Origin: Phaeocystidibacter marisrubri
GTDB lineage: Bacteria > Bacteroidota > Bacteroidia > Flavobacteriales > Schleiferiaceae
Length of the DNA stretch: 64,000 bases
Assembly: GCF_008933165.1 (NCBI RefSeq)
Contig: NZ_WBVQ01000001.1
Span: 434,001 to 498,000 of the forward strand
Direction: 5' to 3'
Positions 25,738-38,394 of the stretch are shown here, one piece after another (position 1 is the stretch's first letter; the number at the start of each line of letters is the position of its first letter). Position numbers and translations under genes: made by a program. Below the pieces are notes generated by a model that worked only from the letters and a program-made list of their open reading frames with translations, did not search any database and was not told the DNA's origin.

Positions 25738-25790
25738 CTAAGATTGTTTTTTAAGTCTTTCGGGTTCATTTAATAAAAAGACGACTCATC

Positions 25791-26978
25791 ATGGCAAAGG
25801 AGAATTTTGTACGTTCCAAGCCGCACTTGAACATTGGAACGATTGGTCACGTTGACCACGGTAAAACTACTTTGACTGCTGCTATTACTACAGTATTGGC
25901 AGAAGCAGGTTTTGGCCAAAAGCGCGATTTCGATTCAATCGATAACGCACCAGAAGAAAAAGAACGTGGTATCACGATCAACACGTCACACGTAGAGTAC
26001 GAGACGGCTAACCGTCACTATGCTCACGTTGACTGTCCAGGTCACGCTGACTACGTTAAGAACATGGTAACAGGTGCTGCTCAGATGGACGGTGCTATCT
26101 TGGTAGTTGCTGCTACTGACGGTCCTATGCCACAAACTCGTGAGCACATCCTTCTTGGACGTCAGGTAGGTATTCCTCGTATCGTTGTCTTCTTGAACAA
26201 AGTTGACATGGTAGACGACGAAGAGCTACTTGAACTAGTTGAGATGGAAGTACGCGATCTACTTTCTTTCTACGAGTATGACGGAGACAACGCTCCAGTT
26301 ATTTCAGGTTCTGCACTTGGTGCATTGAACGGTGAAGGTAAGTGGGTTGATACCGTTATGAAGTTGATGGAAGCTGTTGACGAATACATCCAAGAGCCAG
26401 AGCGCGACAAGGATAAGCCATTCTTGATGCCTATCGAGGACGTATTCTCAATCACTGGTCGTGGTACAGTAGCTACTGGTCGTATTGAGACTGGTATTGC
26501 TAACACAGGTGATCCAGTAGAAATCATCGGTTTCGGTGACGAGAAGTTGACTTCAACTATCACTGGTGTTGAGATGTTCCGTAAGATCCTTGACACAGGT
26601 GAAGCTGGTGATAACGTAGGTATCCTACTTCGCGGTATTGAGAAGAAAGATATCCGTCGTGGTATGGTGATTTGTAAGCCTGCTTCAATCACTCCACACA
26701 ACAAATTTAAGGCTGAGGTTTATATCTTGAAGAAAGAAGAAGGTGGTCGCCACACTCCTTTCCACAACAAGTACCGTCCTCAGTTCTACTTGCGTACTAC
26801 TGACGTTACTGGTGAGATTCACCTTCCTGATGGAGTAGAAATGGTAATGCCTGGTGATAACCTTACTATCACTGTAGACCTTATCGCTCCAGTTGCAATC
26901 AACAAAGGTCTTCGTTTCGCGATTCGCGAAGGTGGCCGTACAGTTGGTGCAGGTCAGGTTACTGAAATCCTCGAGTAA
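25791..26978 (+). CDS. tuf: Elongation factor Tu
   Basis: GTPase that carries aminoacyl-tRNA to the ribosome. The 395 residues show the P-loop GHVDHGKT (19-26), the switch [14 protein letters not shown], the G3 motif [16 protein letters not shown] (G4) and the G5 SAL, then the two beta-barrel domains. The start is preceded by an A/T-rich stretch, not by an SD. It belongs to the tRNA-Thr/Tyr/Gly/Thr-tuf-tRNA-Trp-secE run, so this EF-Tu copy is made together with tRNAs and the transcription machinery. Confidence 0.98.
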   Translation: MAKENFVRSKPHLNIGTIGHVDHGKTTLTAAITTVLAEAGFGQKRDFDSIDNAPEEKERGITINTSHVEYETANRHYAHVDCPGHADYVKNMVTGAAQMDGAILVVAATDGPMPQTREHILLGRQVGIPRIVVFLNKVDMVDDEELLELVEMEVRDLLSFYEYDGDNAPVISGSALGALNGEGKWVDTVMKLMEAVDEYIQEPERDKDKPFLMPIEDVFSITGRGTVATGRIETGIANTGDPVEIIGFGDEKLTSTITGVEMFRKILDTGEAGDNVGILLRGIEKKDIRRGMVICKPASITPHNKFKAEVYILKKEEGGRHTPFHNKYRPQFYLRTTDVTGEIHLPDGVEMVMPGDNLTITVDLIAPVAINKGLRFAIREGGRTVGAGQVTEILE

Positions 26979-27041
26979 TTCGATAGATAGATTTTCGGCA
27001 AAGGTGTTCCGTAGAAATACGGGATACCTTTCCGCCGTAAT

Positions 27042-27114
<73 letters not shown>

Positions 27115-27132
27115 CAAGCTAGCATAAGCACA

Positions 27133-27324
27133 ATGAATAAGATCAAAGGATACCTACAGACCTCATATGAGGAATTCGCTCAAAAGGCAACATGGCCTAC
27201 CATGAGTGATTTGCAAAAGAGCACAGTGTTGGTGGTTATTGCATCCATCATTTTTGCCCTTCTTGTTTTTGGAATGGATGAAGCGATTCAAGGAGTCCTT
27301 TCGTTCGTTAGAGGTCTCTTTTAA
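27133..27324 (+). CDS. secE: Preprotein translocase subunit SecE
   Basis: Small inner-membrane protein that clamps SecY. The start at 27133 gives 63 residues, the usual size: an amphipathic stretch (GYLQTSYEEFAQKATWP), then one membrane helix (STVLVVIASIIFALLVFGMD). An upstream in-frame ATG (27088) falls inside the tRNA-Trp gene and is rejected. nusG follows 20 nt later. Confidence 0.94.
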   Translation: MNKIKGYLQTSYEEFAQKATWPTMSDLQKSTVLVVIASIIFALLVFGMDEAIQGVLSFVRGLF

Positions 27325-27344
27325 TATCCCAGGCGCTAACTACT

Positions 27345-27893
27345 ATGAGTGACGGTAAAAAGTGGTACGTAGTCCGCGCAATCAGCGGTCAAGAAAACAA
27401 AGTGAAAACCTATATCGAAAGTGAGGTTGAACACTCTGGCTTGACAGATATGATGGGACAGGTTTTGGTACCAACCGAAAAGGTTTACCAAATCCGTAAC
27501 GGGAAGAAAGTATACAAAGAGCGCAATTATTATCCAGGGTACATCATGGTAGAGGTTGTCCTCACCGGTGAAATGGTTCACACCATTAAGAATGTACCTG
27601 GTGTTATTGGCTTCTTAGGTGAAACTAAAGGCGGTGATCCAGTGCCATTGAGAATGAGCGAGGTGAACCGTATGCTTGGTAAGTTCGACGAACTTGCTGA
27701 TACCGCTGAACAGATTAACATTCCATACGTGGTAGGTGAGTCTGTGAAAGTGATTGATGGTCCTTTCCGAGATTTCTCTGGAACTATCGAAAAGATCAAC
27801 GAAGAGAAACGTAAGCTTGAGGTGATGGTGAAGATTTTCGGAAGAAAAACACCATTGGAATTGAGCTTTATGCAGGTAGAGAAAGAAAGTTAA
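27345..27893 (+). CDS. nusG: Transcription termination/antitermination factor NusG
   Basis: Binds RNA polymerase across the cleft and promotes elongation and coupling to ribosomes. The 182 residues have the NGN domain (KKWYVVRAISGQENKVKTYIE ... NYYPGYIMVEVV, VPGVIGFLGE) and the C-terminal KOW domain (GESVKVIDGPFRDFSGTIEKI). secE-nusG-rplK-rplA-rplJ-rplL-rpoB-rpoC is the classic order. Confidence 0.97.
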   Translation: MSDGKKWYVVRAISGQENKVKTYIESEVEHSGLTDMMGQVLVPTEKVYQIRNGKKVYKERNYYPGYIMVEVVLTGEMVHTIKNVPGVIGFLGETKGGDPVPLRMSEVNRMLGKFDELADTAEQINIPYVVGESVKVIDGPFRDFSGTIEKINEEKRKLEVMVKIFGRKTPLELSFMQVEKES

Positions 27894-27977
27894 GACGAGA
27901 TGTGAGCTCGGCCGACCAGAGGAAGCTTCCACCCAATGGTCAATGCACGCTAACTCATTTTATAAAGAATTGCAACA

Positions 27978-28415
27978 ATGGCTAAAGAGGTAAGTGCGCT
28001 AATTAAACTGCAAGTTCGCGGTGGTGCTGCGAACCCATCGCCACCAGTGGGTCCTGCCCTAGGTGCGAAGGGTGTCAACATCATGGAATTCTGCAAGCAA
28101 TTTAATGCAAGAACCCAAGACAAACAAGGCAAACTTCTGCCAGTTGTTATTACGGTATACGCAGATAAGTCATTCGACTTCGTCGTTAAGACTCCACCTG
28201 CAGCCGTACAATTGATGGAAGCAGCTAAAATCAAAAAAGGATCTTCTGAGTCAAACCGTACAAAGGTGGCTAAGGTAAGTTGGGATCAAGTTCGCGCTAT
28301 TGCGGAGGACAAGATGCCAGACCTTAACTGCTTTACCGTTGAGAGCGCCATGTCTATGGTAGCTGGTACTGCACGCAGTATGGGTATTACGGTAACCGGC
28401 CCGAAGCCGTTCTAA
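27978..28415 (+). CDS. rplK: 50S ribosomal protein uL11
   Basis: Part of the ribosomal stalk base, GTPase-associated centre. The 145 residues show [35 protein letters not shown] and the RNA-binding C-terminal half with [10 protein letters not shown]. 84 nt separate it from nusG; the following rplA starts 18 nt after its stop. Confidence 0.97.
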   Translation: MAKEVSALIKLQVRGGAANPSPPVGPALGAKGVNIMEFCKQFNARTQDKQGKLLPVVITVYADKSFDFVVKTPPAAVQLMEAAKIKKGSSESNRTKVAKVSWDQVRAIAEDKMPDLNCFTVESAMSMVAGTARSMGITVTGPKPF

Positions 28416-28433
28416 CGCATAAAAGCATTGGAG

Positions 28434-29123
28434 ATGGGAAAAATGACCAAAAAGCAGAAGGCTGCGGCTGAGAAGATTGAGGCAGGTCGCTTGTACTCGG
28501 TAGAGGAAGCAGCTAGTCTCGTTAAAGAAGTAAACACAACCAAATTCGACGCATCTGTTGATTTGGCAGTACGTTTGGGTGTAGACCCACGTAAGGCAAA
28601 TCAAATGGTACGTGGCGTTGTTACTCTTCCTCACGGTACGGGTAAAGATGTGCGTGTACTCGCACTCGTTACTCCAGACAAGGAGCAAGAAGCAAAAGAC
28701 GCTGGTGCTGACTACGTTGGTTTGGATGACTACATCAATAAGATCAAAGATGGTTGGACGGATGTTGATGTGATCGTAACTATGCCTGCCGTAATGGGTA
28801 AGATTGGTCCTTTGGGACGTGTTCTTGGTCCACGCGGTTTGATGCCTAACCCTAAGACGGGTACGGTAACAATGGATGTGGCAAAAGCGATCTCTGATGT
28901 GAAAGCCGGTAAAATCGACTTTAAAGTTGACCGTTACGGAATCGTTCACGCTTCTGTAGGTAAGGTGTCTTTCACCGCTGACAAGATCAAAGAGAACGCA
29001 GAAGAATTGCTTAAAACATTGATGCGCCTTAAGCCAACTGCGGCAAAGGGAACTTATGTGAAGAGCGTTTACATGTCGTCTACGATGAGCCCGGGTATCC
29101 CGGTTGAATCTAAGTCACTGTAA
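28434..29123 (+). CDS. rplA: 50S ribosomal protein uL1
   Basis: Binds 23S at the L1 stalk and, in enteric bacteria, represses its own mRNA. At 229 residues from ATG 28434 (MGKMTKKQ); an in-frame ATG six bases earlier adds only two residues. Landmarks: [56 protein letters not shown]. Whether L1-box repression works here cannot be seen. Confidence 0.97.
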   Translation: MGKMTKKQKAAAEKIEAGRLYSVEEAASLVKEVNTTKFDASVDLAVRLGVDPRKANQMVRGVVTLPHGTGKDVRVLALVTPDKEQEAKDAGADYVGLDDYINKIKDGWTDVDVIVTMPAVMGKIGPLGRVLGPRGLMPNPKTGTVTMDVAKAISDVKAGKIDFKVDRYGIVHASVGKVSFTADKIKENAEELLKTLMRLKPTAAKGTYVKSVYMSSTMSPGIPVESKSL

Positions 29124-29148
29124 ATAATATCTGCCAAACGACAGTGCA

Positions 29149-29673
29149 ATGACACGAGAAGAAAAAAATAATGCAATTGAAGAACTAGTAACTATCCTCG
29201 AGGGTACGAACATTTTGTACATCGCAGATATTGCTGGTCTAGACGCCGAGACGACTTCGAACTTGAGACGCGCAGCGTTCAAGAACGACATCAAGCTTAG
29301 CGTTGTTAAGAACACTTTGCTGAAGAAGGCTATGGAGCGTTCTGAGAAACCATTTGATGGTCTTTTCGAAACGTTGAAAGGCAACTCCAGCATCATGATC
29401 GCTGAAACAGGTAACGCTCCTGCTAAACTCATCAAAGAGTTCCGCAAGAAAAGCGATAAGCCTATCCTTAAGGGTGCCTACATTGAAGAGGCTATCTATG
29501 TAGGAGACGATCAGTTGGATGCACTCAGCAACATCAAGAGCAAGGAAGAACTCATTGGAGATGTTATCATGCTCTTGCAATCGCCTGCTAAGAACGTTAT
29601 TTCTGCACTACAAGGAAGCGCAGGAAATAAGGTGGCAGGTCTTGTTAAGGCTCTTGAAGAAAGAGCTCAGTAA
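29149..29673 (+). CDS. rplJ: 50S ribosomal protein uL10
   Basis: Anchors the L7/L12 dimers to the stalk. The 174 residues include EELVTILEGTNILYIADIAGLDAETTSNLRR, KLSVVKNTLLKKA and the C-terminal helix that binds bL12. It lies 25 nt after rplA and 60 nt before rplL. Confidence 0.96.
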   Translation: MTREEKNNAIEELVTILEGTNILYIADIAGLDAETTSNLRRAAFKNDIKLSVVKNTLLKKAMERSEKPFDGLFETLKGNSSIMIAETGNAPAKLIKEFRKKSDKPILKGAYIEEAIYVGDDQLDALSNIKSKEELIGDVIMLLQSPAKNVISALQGSAGNKVAGLVKALEERAQ

Positions 29674-29733
29674 TTTAGTACGCACTCAGCTTCCATATAC
29701 CGCGTAAGTTTTAAACACTAAAAAGAAGTCAAA

Positions 29734-30111
29734 ATGGCTGATATCAAAGAATTGGGCGAAGCTCTAGTTAACCTTACTGTAAAAGAAGTTAACGAACTCG
29801 CTACCTACTTGAAGGAAGAGCATGGCATTGAGCCTGCAGCTGCTGCTGTAGCTGTTGCTGGTCCAGCTGCTGGTGGAGAAGCCGGTGGTGGTGACGAGAA
29901 AACAGAATTCGACGTTATCCTTAAGTCTGCTGGAGCTTCTAAGCTTGCAGTTGTGAAATTGGTTAAAGAAATGACCGGTCTCGGACTGAAAGAAGCTAAG
30001 GAGAAAGTAGACAGCGCTCCTGCTGCTATTAAGGAAGGCGTTGCCAAGGACGAGGCAGAAGCCTTGAAGGCTCAGCTTGAAGAAGCTGGTGCCGAGGTAG
30101 AGCTCAAGTAA
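29734..30111 (+). CDS. rplL: 50S ribosomal protein bL12 (L7/L12)
   Basis: Multi-copy stalk protein that recruits translation GTPases. The 125 residues show the N-terminal dimerisation helices, an Ala/Gly-rich hinge (~residues 35-55) and the C-terminal domain ([39 protein letters not shown]). A hairpin separates it from rpoB. Confidence 0.97.
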   Translation: MADIKELGEALVNLTVKEVNELATYLKEEHGIEPAAAAVAVAGPAAGGEAGGGDEKTEFDVILKSAGASKLAVVKLVKEMTGLGLKEAKEKVDSAPAAIKEGVAKDEAEALKAQLEEAGAEVELK

Positions 30112-30130
30112 GCTCTCCCCCTGGAACGGT

Positions 30131-30182
30131 AAGGTTTAGGTCTTTCCCGACGTAATAGTCGGGATGGGCCTAAACCCTTTTG
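30131..30182 (+). terminator. Attenuator-like nested hairpin between rplL and rpoB
   Basis: GGTTTAGG (30133-30140) pairs with CCTAAACC (30169-30176) around an inner stem CCCGAC/GTCGGG (30146-30151/30158-30163). It is followed by CTTTTG, a short T tract, so it may act as a partial terminator that sets the ratio of ribosomal protein to polymerase messages. Confidence 0.65.
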
Positions 30183-30206
30183 TGTATAAATTAACTTTGC
30201 TTCATA

Positions 30207-33200
30207 ATGGCGAATCCTCTGGCGCATACATCGGAAAGGATCAGCTTTGCTTCAACGCTAGCCCAAGCCGCTTACCCGGACTTCTTGGACATCCAGCTGA
30301 AATCCTTTCAGGACTTCTTCCAAATTGAAACCAAACCCGAAGAGCGAAATAGCGAAGGTTTGTACAGAACTTTTGCTGAAAACTTCCCTATCACGGACGC
30401 ACGCAACCAGTTCGTTTTGGAGTTTATCGACTACTTCATTGACCCACCGAGATACTCAGAAATTGAGTGTATCGAGAGAGGATTGACGTTTAGCGTCCCT
30501 CTAAAGGCCAGACTCAAACTTTACTGTACAGATCCTGAGCACGAGGATTTTGAAACCATCGTTCAAGATGTGTTCCTCGGTTCTATTCCGTACATGACCC
30601 CAAGGGGTACATTTATCATTAACGGTGCTGAGCGTATTGTCGTATCTCAGCTTCACCGTTCACCAGGTGTATTCTTCGGTCAATCATTCCACGCGAATGG
30701 TACGAAGCTCTATTCAGCTCGTATTATTCCTTTCAAGGGATCTTGGATCGAATTTGCAACTGACATCAACAGTGTAATGTACGCGTACATTGATCGTAAG
30801 AAGAAGCTTCCGGTTACTACCTTGCTTCGTTCTATCGGTTATGAGCGCGATAAGGATATTCTTGAAATCTTCGACCTAGCAGAGGAGGTTAAAGTTTCTA
30901 AAACGGCATTGAAGCGCGTTGTTGGACGTCGTCTAGCAGCTCGTGTTCTCAAAACGTGGATTGAAGACTTCGTAGATGAGGATACAGGTGAAGTTGTATC
31001 TATCGAGCGTAACGAGGTGGTATTGGATCGCGATACACTTCTTGAGAAGGATCACCTAGATGTTATCCTGGATGCAGAAGTGGCAAACATCCTTCTTCAC
31101 AAAGAAGATGTAGAAAGTAGCGAATACGCCATTATCTACAATACCCTTCAAAAGGATCCTACGAACTCTGAGAAAGAAGCGGTTGAGCACATCTACCGTC
31201 AGCTTCGTAACGCTGAACCACCTGATGAGGAAACCGCACGCGGTATCATCGATAAGTTGTTCTTCTCGGAACAGCGCTACAACTTGGGTGAAGTAGGTCG
31301 TTACCGTTTGAACAAGAAACTCGGTCTTGAAATTGAGAGCGATGTTCAAGTTCTTACCAAAGACGATATTATTCACATCATTCGCTATTTGATCCAATTG
31401 ATCAATAGCAAGGCTGAAGTGGATGATATCGACCACTTGTCAAACCGTCGTGTTCGTACAGTAGGTGAGCAGTTAGCGAACCAGTTCGGCGTAGGTTTGG
31501 CTCGTATGGCACGCACTATCCGTGAGCGTATGAACGTTCGCGATAACGAGGTGTTTACGCCAATTGATTTGATTAATGCGAAGACTCTAAGCTCGGTTAT
31601 CAACTCGTTCTTCGGAACCAACCAGTTGAGCCAGTTTATGGATCAAACTAACCCGCTTTCAGAAATAACGCACAAGCGTCGTCTTTCTGCACTCGGGCCT
31701 GGTGGTTTGAGCCGTGAGCGTGCGGGCTTTGAGGTTCGTGACGTTCACTATACGCACTACGGTCGTCTTTGTCCGATCGAAACACCAGAAGGTCCAAACA
31801 TTGGTTTGATTTCTTCCCTCTGTGTGTACGCCAAAGTGAACAATATGGGCTTTATCGAAACTCCTTACCGCAAGGTAGAGAATGGTAAAGTTCGCTTGGA
31901 TCAAGCTCCAAACTACCTCAGTGCTGAGGAAGAAGAAGAGAAGGTAATCGCTCAGGCAAATGCTCCACTGAATCCTGATGGAACATTTGAGAACAATCGC
32001 GTTAAAGTACGTGATGAAGGTGATTTCCCTGTTCTTGAACCAAGTGAGATCAACTACATGGACGTTGCTCCTAACCAGATTGCGTCTATCTCTGCATCAC
32101 TTATTCCATTCCTAGAGCACGATGATGCAAACCGTGCATTGATGGGATCGAACATGATGCGTCAGGCCGTGCCTTTGTTGCGTCCTGATCGTCCTATCGT
32201 TGGTACTGGTCTCGAAGGTCAAGTGGCTCGCGATTCACGTGTACTTGCTCAGGCAGAAGGAGACGGTGTGGTTGAATTTGTTGATGCTCGTGAAATTCAC
32301 ATTCGCTACGATCGCACGGAAGAAGATCGCCTTGTAAGTTTTGACGACGATGTGAAGGTTTATCACCTCACCAAGTTCCTCAAGACCAACCAAAGCACAA
32401 CCATCACACTTCGTCCAATTGTTGCTCGCGGTGAGCGCGTAACGAAGGGGCAGATTCTTTGTGAAGGATACGGTACAGAGAAAGGTGACCTTGCATTGGG
32501 TCGTAACCTACTCGTAGCGTTCATGCCTTGGAAAGGGTACAACTTCGAGGATGCGATTGTAATCAATGAAAAGGTAGTTCGTGAAGATATCTTTACTTCT
32601 ATCCACATTGACGAGTATACTCTAGAAGTACGCGATACGAAATTGGGTATGGAAGAATTGACTTCTGACATTCCTAACGTATCTGAAGAGGCGACTAAGG
32701 ACCTTGACGAAAACGGTATCATCCGCATTGGTGCTGAAGTGAAGCCTGGTGATATCCTCATCGGTAAGATTACACCAAAAGGAGAAAGTGACCCTTCACC
32801 AGAAGAGAAACTCCTCCGTGCAATCTTCGGTGATAAAGCAGGTGATGTGAAAGATGCTTCATTGAAAGCTTCTCCATCTCTTCAAGGTGTGGTAGTGAAC
32901 AAGAAATTGTTCTCTCGCGCTGTGAAAGATAAGCGTCAACGTCAGTCTGATAAAGAAGAATTGGAAGTACTTGAACTCGAATTCAACAGTCAGTTGGAAG
33001 GTGTTCGTGGTATTTTCATCGAAAAACTATCTCAACTCGTTGCGGGTAAAACATGTCAAGGTGTTACCAACGACTTGAATGAGGAAGTAATTCCGAAAGG
33101 AACGAAGTTCACTCAAAAAGTATTGAATAGTATTGAGGACTTTACTCGTATTACGGGTGGTACTTGGACTACAGATACCGACAAGAATGAACTCATCACC

Positions 33201-34025
33201 AACTTGGTACACAACTACAAGATCAAGGTGAACGACCTTACCGGTATCTACCGTCGTAAGAAGTTCCAAATCTCTGTAGGTGACGAATTGCCAGCAGGTA
33301 TCATCAAGCTCGCTAAAGTTTACATCGCTAAGAAGCGTAAACTCAAAGTGGGTGATAAGATGGCGGGTCGTCACGGTAACAAGGGTATTGTTGCTAAAAT
33401 CGTTCGTGAAGAAGACATGCCATTCCTCGAGGACGGAACTCCAGTAGATATCGTATTGAATCCATTGGGTGTACCTTCTCGTATGAACATTGGTCAGATT
33501 TACGAAACCGTTCTTGGTTGGGCCGGTAAGAATCTAGGTAAGCACTATGCAACTCCTATTTTCGACGGTGCATCATTAGATGATATCAAGAAAGAAACAG
33601 ACGCTGCAGGTGTTCCTGAGTTTGGTCACACTTATCTACACGATGGTGGTACCGGACAGAGATTCGACCAGAAAGCAACTGTTGGTGTGATCTACATGCT
33701 TAAGCTTGGTCACATGGTTGACGATAAGATGCACGCACGTTCTATTGGACCATACTCACTTATTACACAGCAACCATTGGGTGGTAAAGCTCAGTTTGGT
33801 GGTCAGCGTTTTGGTGAGATGGAGGTTTGGGCACTCGAAGCATTCGGTGCATCGAACATCTTGCGTGAAATCTTGACTGTGAAATCCGATGACGTTGTGG
33901 GTCGTGCGAAGACGTACGAGACTATCGTTAAAGGAGAGCGCATGCCGGAACCGGGAATCCCTGAATCGTTCAACGTATTGTTGCACGAGATGCAAGGCCT
34001 CGGACTTAAGATCACTTTGGACTAA
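30207..34025 (+). CDS. rpoB: RNA polymerase subunit beta
   Basis: Second-largest RNA polymerase subunit (1272 residues), forming one side of the active-site cleft. The rifampicin-binding region is intact and wild-type-like ([13 protein letters not shown], then [17 protein letters not shown]), followed by [20 protein letters not shown] and [10 protein letters not shown]. The C-terminal end includes [33 protein letters not shown] (30192-30199) precedes the ATG by 7 nt, but lacks a -33 partner. rpoC follows after a 57-nt spacer with a hairpin. Confidence 0.98.
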   Translation: MANPLAHTSERISFASTLAQAAYPDFLDIQLKSFQDFFQIETKPEERNSEGLYRTFAENFPITDARNQFVLEFIDYFIDPPRYSEIECIERGLTFSVPLKARLKLYCTDPEHEDFETIVQDVFLGSIPYMTPRGTFIINGAERIVVSQLHRSPGVFFGQSFHANGTKLYSARIIPFKGSWIEFATDINSVMYAYIDRKKKLPVTTLLRSIGYERDKDILEIFDLAEEVKVSKTALKRVVGRRLAARVLKTWIEDFVDEDTGEVVSIERNEVVLDRDTLLEKDHLDVILDAEVANILLHKEDVESSEYAIIYNTLQKDPTNSEKEAVEHIYRQLRNAEPPDEETARGIIDKLFFSEQRYNLGEVGRYRLNKKLGLEIESDVQVLTKDDIIHIIRYLIQLINSKAEVDDIDHLSNRRVRTVGEQLANQFGVGLARMARTIRERMNVRDNEVFTPIDLINAKTLSSVINSFFGTNQLSQFMDQTNPLSEITHKRRLSALGPGGLSRERAGFEVRDVHYTHYGRLCPIETPEGPNIGLISSLCVYAKVNNMGFIETPYRKVENGKVRLDQAPNYLSAEEEEEKVIAQANAPLNPDGTFENNRVKVRDEGDFPVLEPSEINYMDVAPNQIASISASLIPFLEHDDANRALMGSNMMRQAVPLLRPDRPIVGTGLEGQVARDSRVLAQAEGDGVVEFVDAREIHIRYDRTEEDRLVSFDDDVKVYHLTKFLKTNQSTTITLRPIVARGERVTKGQILCEGYGTEKGDLALGRNLLVAFMPWKGYNFEDAIVINEKVVREDIFTSIHIDEYTLEVRDTKLGMEELTSDIPNVSEEATKDLDENGIIRIGAEVKPGDILIGKITPKGESDPSPEEKLLRAIFGDKAGDVKDASLKASPSLQGVVVNKKLFSRAVKDKRQRQSDKEELEVLELEFNSQLEGVRGIFIEKLSQLVAGKTCQGVTNDLNEEVIPKGTKFTQKVLNSIEDFTRITGGTWTTDTDKNELITNLVHNYKIKVNDLTGIYRRKKFQISVGDELPAGIIKLAKVYIAKKRKLKVGDKMAGRHGNKGIVAKIVREEDMPFLEDGTPVDIVLNPLGVPSRMNIGQIYETVLGWAGKNLGKHYATPIFDGASLDDIKKETDAAGVPEFGHTYLHDGGTGQRFDQKATVGVIYMLKLGHMVDDKMHARSIGPYSLITQQPLGGKAQFGGQRFGEMEVWALEAFGASNILREILTVKSDDVVGRAKTYETIVKGERMPEPGIPESFNVLLHEMQGLGLKITLD

Positions 34026-34059
34026 AGGTACTCCCCCGGACGCTGTTCCGGGGGACCTT
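34025..34059 (+). other. Hairpin in the rpoB-rpoC spacer
   Basis: CCCCCGGA (34033-34040) pairs with TCCGGGGG (34047-34054), extended by AAGGT/ACCTT around a 3-nt bulge. Only AATAATTTT follows, so it is more likely an mRNA processing or stability element than a terminator. Confidence 0.55.
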
Positions 34060-34082
34060 AATAATTTTAATCCTAGCGTACA

Positions 34083-37000
34083 ATGGCTCTACGAAAAGGA
34101 GATCAGAACACCAATAGCGGATTCAACACGATTACGATTAGCTTGGCATCGCCAGAGTATATTCTCGAGCGTTCAAGCGGCGAGGTGTTGAAACCCGAAA
34201 CTATTAATTACCGTACGCACAAGCCTGAAAGAGACGGACTCTTCTGTGAGCGTATCTTCGGACCTGTGAAGGACTACGAATGTGCATGTGGTAAATACAA
34301 GCGCATCCGTTATAAGGGAATCGTCTGCGACCGCTGTGGTGTAGAGGTTACCGAAAAGAAAGTACGTCGTGAGCGCATCGGTCACATCAGCTTGGTGGTG
34401 CCGGTTGCTCACATTTGGTACTTCCGCTCATTGCCTAACAAAATCGGTTACTTGCTCGGACTTCCAAGCAAGAAGCTAGATATGATTATCTACTACGAAC
34501 GTTACGTTGTTATTCAACCGGCTGACGCAGTAGATAACGAAGGCAATCCGCTAACACAAATGCAGTTCCTTACGGAAGAAGAATACCTCGATGCACTCGA
34601 GCGTCTTCCAGTAGAGAACCAATATTTGGACGAAAACGATCCAAACAAGTTCATCGCTAAGATGGGTGCTGAAGCATTGATTTCATTGCTTCAGAGAATT
34701 GATTTGGACGAATTGTCTTTTTCTCTTCGTCACAAGGCGAATACAGAAACTTCACAACAACGTAAGCAAGAGGCTCTTAAGCGTCTTCAAGTTGTTGAAG
34801 CTTTCCGCGATGCCAATGGCCACATTGAGAACAAGCCAGAGTGGATGATTATGAAGGTGGTGCCTATTATCCCACCTGAATTGCGCCCTCTTGTTCCGTT
34901 GGATGGTGGTCGTTTTGCAACATCCGACTTGAACGATCTTTACCGTCGTGTCATTATCCGTAACAACCGTTTGAAGCGTCTACTCGAAATCAAGGCTCCA
35001 GAAGTGATCTTGAGAAACGAGAAGCGTATGCTTCAAGAGGCTGTGGATAGTTTGTTCGACAACACCCGTAAAGCAAGTGCTGTTAAGACCGATGCCAACC
35101 GTGCATTGAAATCACTTTCTGACAGCTTGAAAGGGAAGCAAGGTCGTTTCCGTCAGAACCTACTCGGTAAGCGTGTGGATTACTCGGCTCGTTCGGTTAT
35201 TGTTATCGGACCTGAATTGAAACTACACGAATGTGGTCTTCCTAAGAACATGGCAGCGGAGCTTTACAAGCCGTTTATCGTTCGTAAGTTGATCGAGAGA
35301 GGTATCGTTAAGACGGTTAAGAGCGCGAAGAAGATTATCGACAAGCGCGATCCAGTAGTTTGGGATATCCTCGAAAACGTAATGAAAGGTCACCCGGTTC
35401 TTCTAAACCGTGCTCCGACTCTTCACCGTTTGGGTATTCAAGCTTTCCAACCAAAGCTGATTGAAGGTAAGGCAATTCAACTTCACCCGTTGACCTGTAC
35501 GGCGTTTAACGCTGACTTCGACGGTGACCAAATGGCGGTACACCTCCCATTGGGACCTGCTGCAATTTTGGAAGCCCAGTTGTTGATGTTGGCCTCGCAC
35601 AATATCCTTAACCCTGCAAACGGTTCACCAATTACAGTACCGTCTCAGGACATGGTTCTTGGTCTTTACTACATGACCAAGATGCGCAAGAACAGCGAAG
35701 ACCATAAGGTTCGTGGTGAAGGCATGATTTTCTACTCTCCAGAGGAAGTGGAGATTGCCTACAACGAAGGTATGGTTGATCTACACGCTACCATTAAAGT
35801 TCGTACAGAGGACTTGAATGAGGATCACGAGGTAGAGACAATGATGATCGAAACTACAGTAGGTCGCGTTCTCTTTAACAAAGTGGTACCTCGCGGTGTA
35901 GGTTATGTGAACGAAGTATTGACAAAGAAAGCCCTTCGTGATATTATCGCGAATATTCTTCGTCGTTCTAACGTTCCAACGACTGCTAAGTTCCTTGATG
36001 ATATGAAGAACTTGGGTTACTCAAACGCCTTCCGTGGTGGATTGAGCTTCTCCCTTGGCGATATCATCATTCCAGAAGCAAAAGAGAAACTCATTGCTGA
36101 AGCAGAAGGAGAGGTTCAAACCATCTTCTCTAACTATAGCATGGGTCTTATCACCAATAACGAGCGTTACAACCAAGTAATTGACGTTTGGACAAACACC
36201 AATGCGCGTTTGACACAAGCGGCTATGAACGAGTTGATCAGCGACCGTCAAGGTTTCAACCCGATCTACATGATGCTTGATTCAGGTGCACGGGGTTCCA
36301 AAGAGCAGATTCGTCAGCTTTCTGGTATGCGTGGATTGATGGCCAAGCCTCAAAAATCTGGTTCAAGCGGTGGAGAGATTATCGAGAACCCGATCATTTC
36401 CAACTTTAAGGAAGGTCTATCGATTCTCGAGTACTTTATCTCTACTCACGGTGCACGTAAAGGTCTTGCGGATACGGCGTTGAAAACGGCGGATGCGGGT
36501 TACCTAACTCGTCGTTTGGTTGACGTTGCTCAAGACGTTATCATCATGGAGGACGATTGTGGAACACTCCGCGGTCTTGAAGTTTCTCCATTGAAGAAGA
36601 ATGAAGAGGTTGTTGAATCTCTTTACGAGAGAATCGTTGGTCGTGTTGCGTTGAACGATATCATCGACCCACTTTCAGGTGAAGTTTACGTGGAAGGCGG
36701 TTCAATCATCTTCGAAGAGAATGCACGTCGTATTGATGAAAGCCCACTTGAATCTGTAGAAGTACGTTCACCACTTACTTGTGAAAGTAAGAAAGGGATC
36801 TGTGCGAAGTGTTACGGTCGTAACCTCGCTACTGCTAAGGACGTTCAAATGGGTGAGGCTGTTGGTGTTATTGCAGCACAGTCGATCGGTGAACCAGGAA
36901 CACAGCTTACACTACGTACCTTCCACGTGGGGGGTACCGCAGGTAACATTGCTGAAGAAAGCACTATGCGTGCTAAGTTTGATGGAATCATTGAATTTGA

Positions 37001-38393
37001 TGACGTTCGTACTGTATCGGGCGAAGATTCAGAAGGCAACACTGTAGAGATCGTAATTGGTCGTACAGGTGAAGTGAAGGTGGTTGATGCGAAAACGGGT
37101 ATTGCCGTAATGACCAGCAACGTTCCTTACGGTTCACACTTGAATGTTGTTGATGGTCAGAAAGTGAAGAAAGGTGACGAGATTTGTGCTTGGGACCCTT
37201 ACAACGCTGTGATCATTGCTGAGCACCCGGGTGCCGTTGGATATCAAGATATCGTACAAGGTGTTACCTATAAGGTTGAGATTGACGAACAGACTGGATT
37301 CCAGGATAAGGTTATCTCTGACTCACGTAACAAGAAGCTCATCCCAACCATCCAAATTTTGGATAAGAAGGGCGCTGAAGTGAAGCACTATACTCTTCCA
37401 GTAGGTGCACACTTGATGGTAAACGAAGGAGAAGAAATCAAGTCGGGTAAAGTACTCGTTAAGATTCCTCGTAAGTCTGCCAAAGCGGGTGATATCACCG
37501 GTGGTCTTCCTCGTGTAACAGAATTGTTCGAAGCGCGTAACCCATCTAACCCAGCTGTGGTTAGTGAGATTGATGGTACTGTTAGTTACGGTAAAATCAA
37601 GCGTGGTAACCGTGAGATCATTATTGAATCTCGTACAGGTGAACAACGCAAGTACTTGATCAACTTGTCTAAGCAGATTCTTGTTCAAGAGAACGATTAC
37701 GTGAGAGCGGGTATGGCGTTGTCAGATGGAGCGATTACTCCTAGCGACATTCTTGCTATTCAAGGTCCAACTCGAGTTCAAGAGTACTTGGTGAATGAAG
37801 TACAAGAGGTGTACCGTCTACAAGGTGTGAAGATCAACGATAAGCACTTTGAGGTAATTGTACGTCAAATGATGCGTAAAGTTGACATCAAGGATCCGGG
37901 AGACACTAGCTTCTTGGAAGGTCACTTGGCTCACGTTACTGACTTCATCGAAGAAAATGATCGCATTTTCGACAAGAAGGTAGTTGAAGAAGCTGGAGAT
38001 AGCGATGTATTGCGTCCAGGACAGATTATCAATGCACGTCAATTGCGCGATGAGAACTCTCGTTTGAAGCGTGCCGACAAAGCATTGGTAGTAGCTAGAG
38101 ATGCAAAGCCAGCAACAGCCGTTCCAGTACTTCAAGGTATCACAAGAGCTTCCCTACAAACGAAGTCATTCATGTCGGCAGCTTCCTTCCAGGAAACTAC
38201 CAAGGTATTGAATGAGGCCGCTGTAGCCGGTAAGCAAGATACTTTGGAAGGCTTGAAGGAGAATGTGATTGTTGGTCACCGTATCCCTGCTGGTACAGGT
38301 ATTAAGCACTATTACAAGTCAATCGTCGGATCGAAGTCGGACTACGATAAGATGATGGCTAATAAAGATGTTGAAGTAGAAAGCGCAGAATAA
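34083..38393 (+). CDS. rpoC: RNA polymerase subunit beta'
   Basis: Largest subunit (1436 residues). The N-terminal zinc ribbon ([20 protein letters not shown]), the lid/rudder region, and the catalytic [12 protein letters not shown] with three magnesium-binding Asp are all present. The second zinc site ([17 protein letters not shown]) and the trigger-loop region ([19 protein letters not shown]) follow. The product's length is in the normal range for Bacteroidota. The DUF3467 start codon lies 1 nt beyond its stop. Confidence 0.98.
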   Translation: MALRKGDQNTNSGFNTITISLASPEYILERSSGEVLKPETINYRTHKPERDGLFCERIFGPVKDYECACGKYKRIRYKGIVCDRCGVEVTEKKVRRERIGHISLVVPVAHIWYFRSLPNKIGYLLGLPSKKLDMIIYYERYVVIQPADAVDNEGNPLTQMQFLTEEEYLDALERLPVENQYLDENDPNKFIAKMGAEALISLLQRIDLDELSFSLRHKANTETSQQRKQEALKRLQVVEAFRDANGHIENKPEWMIMKVVPIIPPELRPLVPLDGGRFATSDLNDLYRRVIIRNNRLKRLLEIKAPEVILRNEKRMLQEAVDSLFDNTRKASAVKTDANRALKSLSDSLKGKQGRFRQNLLGKRVDYSARSVIVIGPELKLHECGLPKNMAAELYKPFIVRKLIERGIVKTVKSAKKIIDKRDPVVWDILENVMKGHPVLLNRAPTLHRLGIQAFQPKLIEGKAIQLHPLTCTAFNADFDGDQMAVHLPLGPAAILEAQLLMLASHNILNPANGSPITVPSQDMVLGLYYMTKMRKNSEDHKVRGEGMIFYSPEEVEIAYNEGMVDLHATIKVRTEDLNEDHEVETMMIETTVGRVLFNKVVPRGVGYVNEVLTKKALRDIIANILRRSNVPTTAKFLDDMKNLGYSNAFRGGLSFSLGDIIIPEAKEKLIAEAEGEVQTIFSNYSMGLITNNERYNQVIDVWTNTNARLTQAAMNELISDRQGFNPIYMMLDSGARGSKEQIRQLSGMRGLMAKPQKSGSSGGEIIENPIISNFKEGLSILEYFISTHGARKGLADTALKTADAGYLTRRLVDVAQDVIIMEDDCGTLRGLEVSPLKKNEEVVESLYERIVGRVALNDIIDPLSGEVYVEGGSIIFEENARRIDESPLESVEVRSPLTCESKKGICAKCYGRNLATAKDVQMGEAVGVIAAQSIGEPGTQLTLRTFHVGGTAGNIAEESTMRAKFDGIIEFDDVRTVSGEDSEGNTVEIVIGRTGEVKVVDAKTGIAVMTSNVPYGSHLNVVDGQKVKKGDEICAWDPYNAVIIAEHPGAVGYQDIVQGVTYKVEIDEQTGFQDKVISDSRNKKLIPTIQILDKKGAEVKHYTLPVGAHLMVNEGEEIKSGKVLVKIPRKSAKAGDITGGLPRVTELFEARNPSNPAVVSEIDGTVSYGKIKRGNREIIIESRTGEQRKYLINLSKQILVQENDYVRAGMALSDGAITPSDILAIQGPTRVQEYLVNEVQEVYRLQGVKINDKHFEVIVRQMMRKVDIKDPGDTSFLEGHLAHVTDFIEENDRIFDKKVVEEAGDSDVLRPGQIINARQLRDENSRLKRADKALVVARDAKPATAVPVLQGITRASLQTKSFMSAASFQETTKVLNEAAVAGKQDTLEGLKENVIVGHRIPAGTGIKHYYKSIVGSKSDYDKMMANKDVEVESAE

Positions 38394-38394
38394 T

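Noticed and set aside
25309-25754. Short ORFs over the tRNA cluster
   Set aside because: They read through tRNA-Thr, Tyr, Gly and Thr genes, which fold well.
28251-28949. 232-codon minus-strand ORF over rplK/rplA
   Set aside because: Antisense shadow of conserved ribosomal protein genes.
30192-30199. TAACTTTG before rpoB as a strong promoter
   Set aside because: It lacks a TTG at -33; too weak to list as a promoter.
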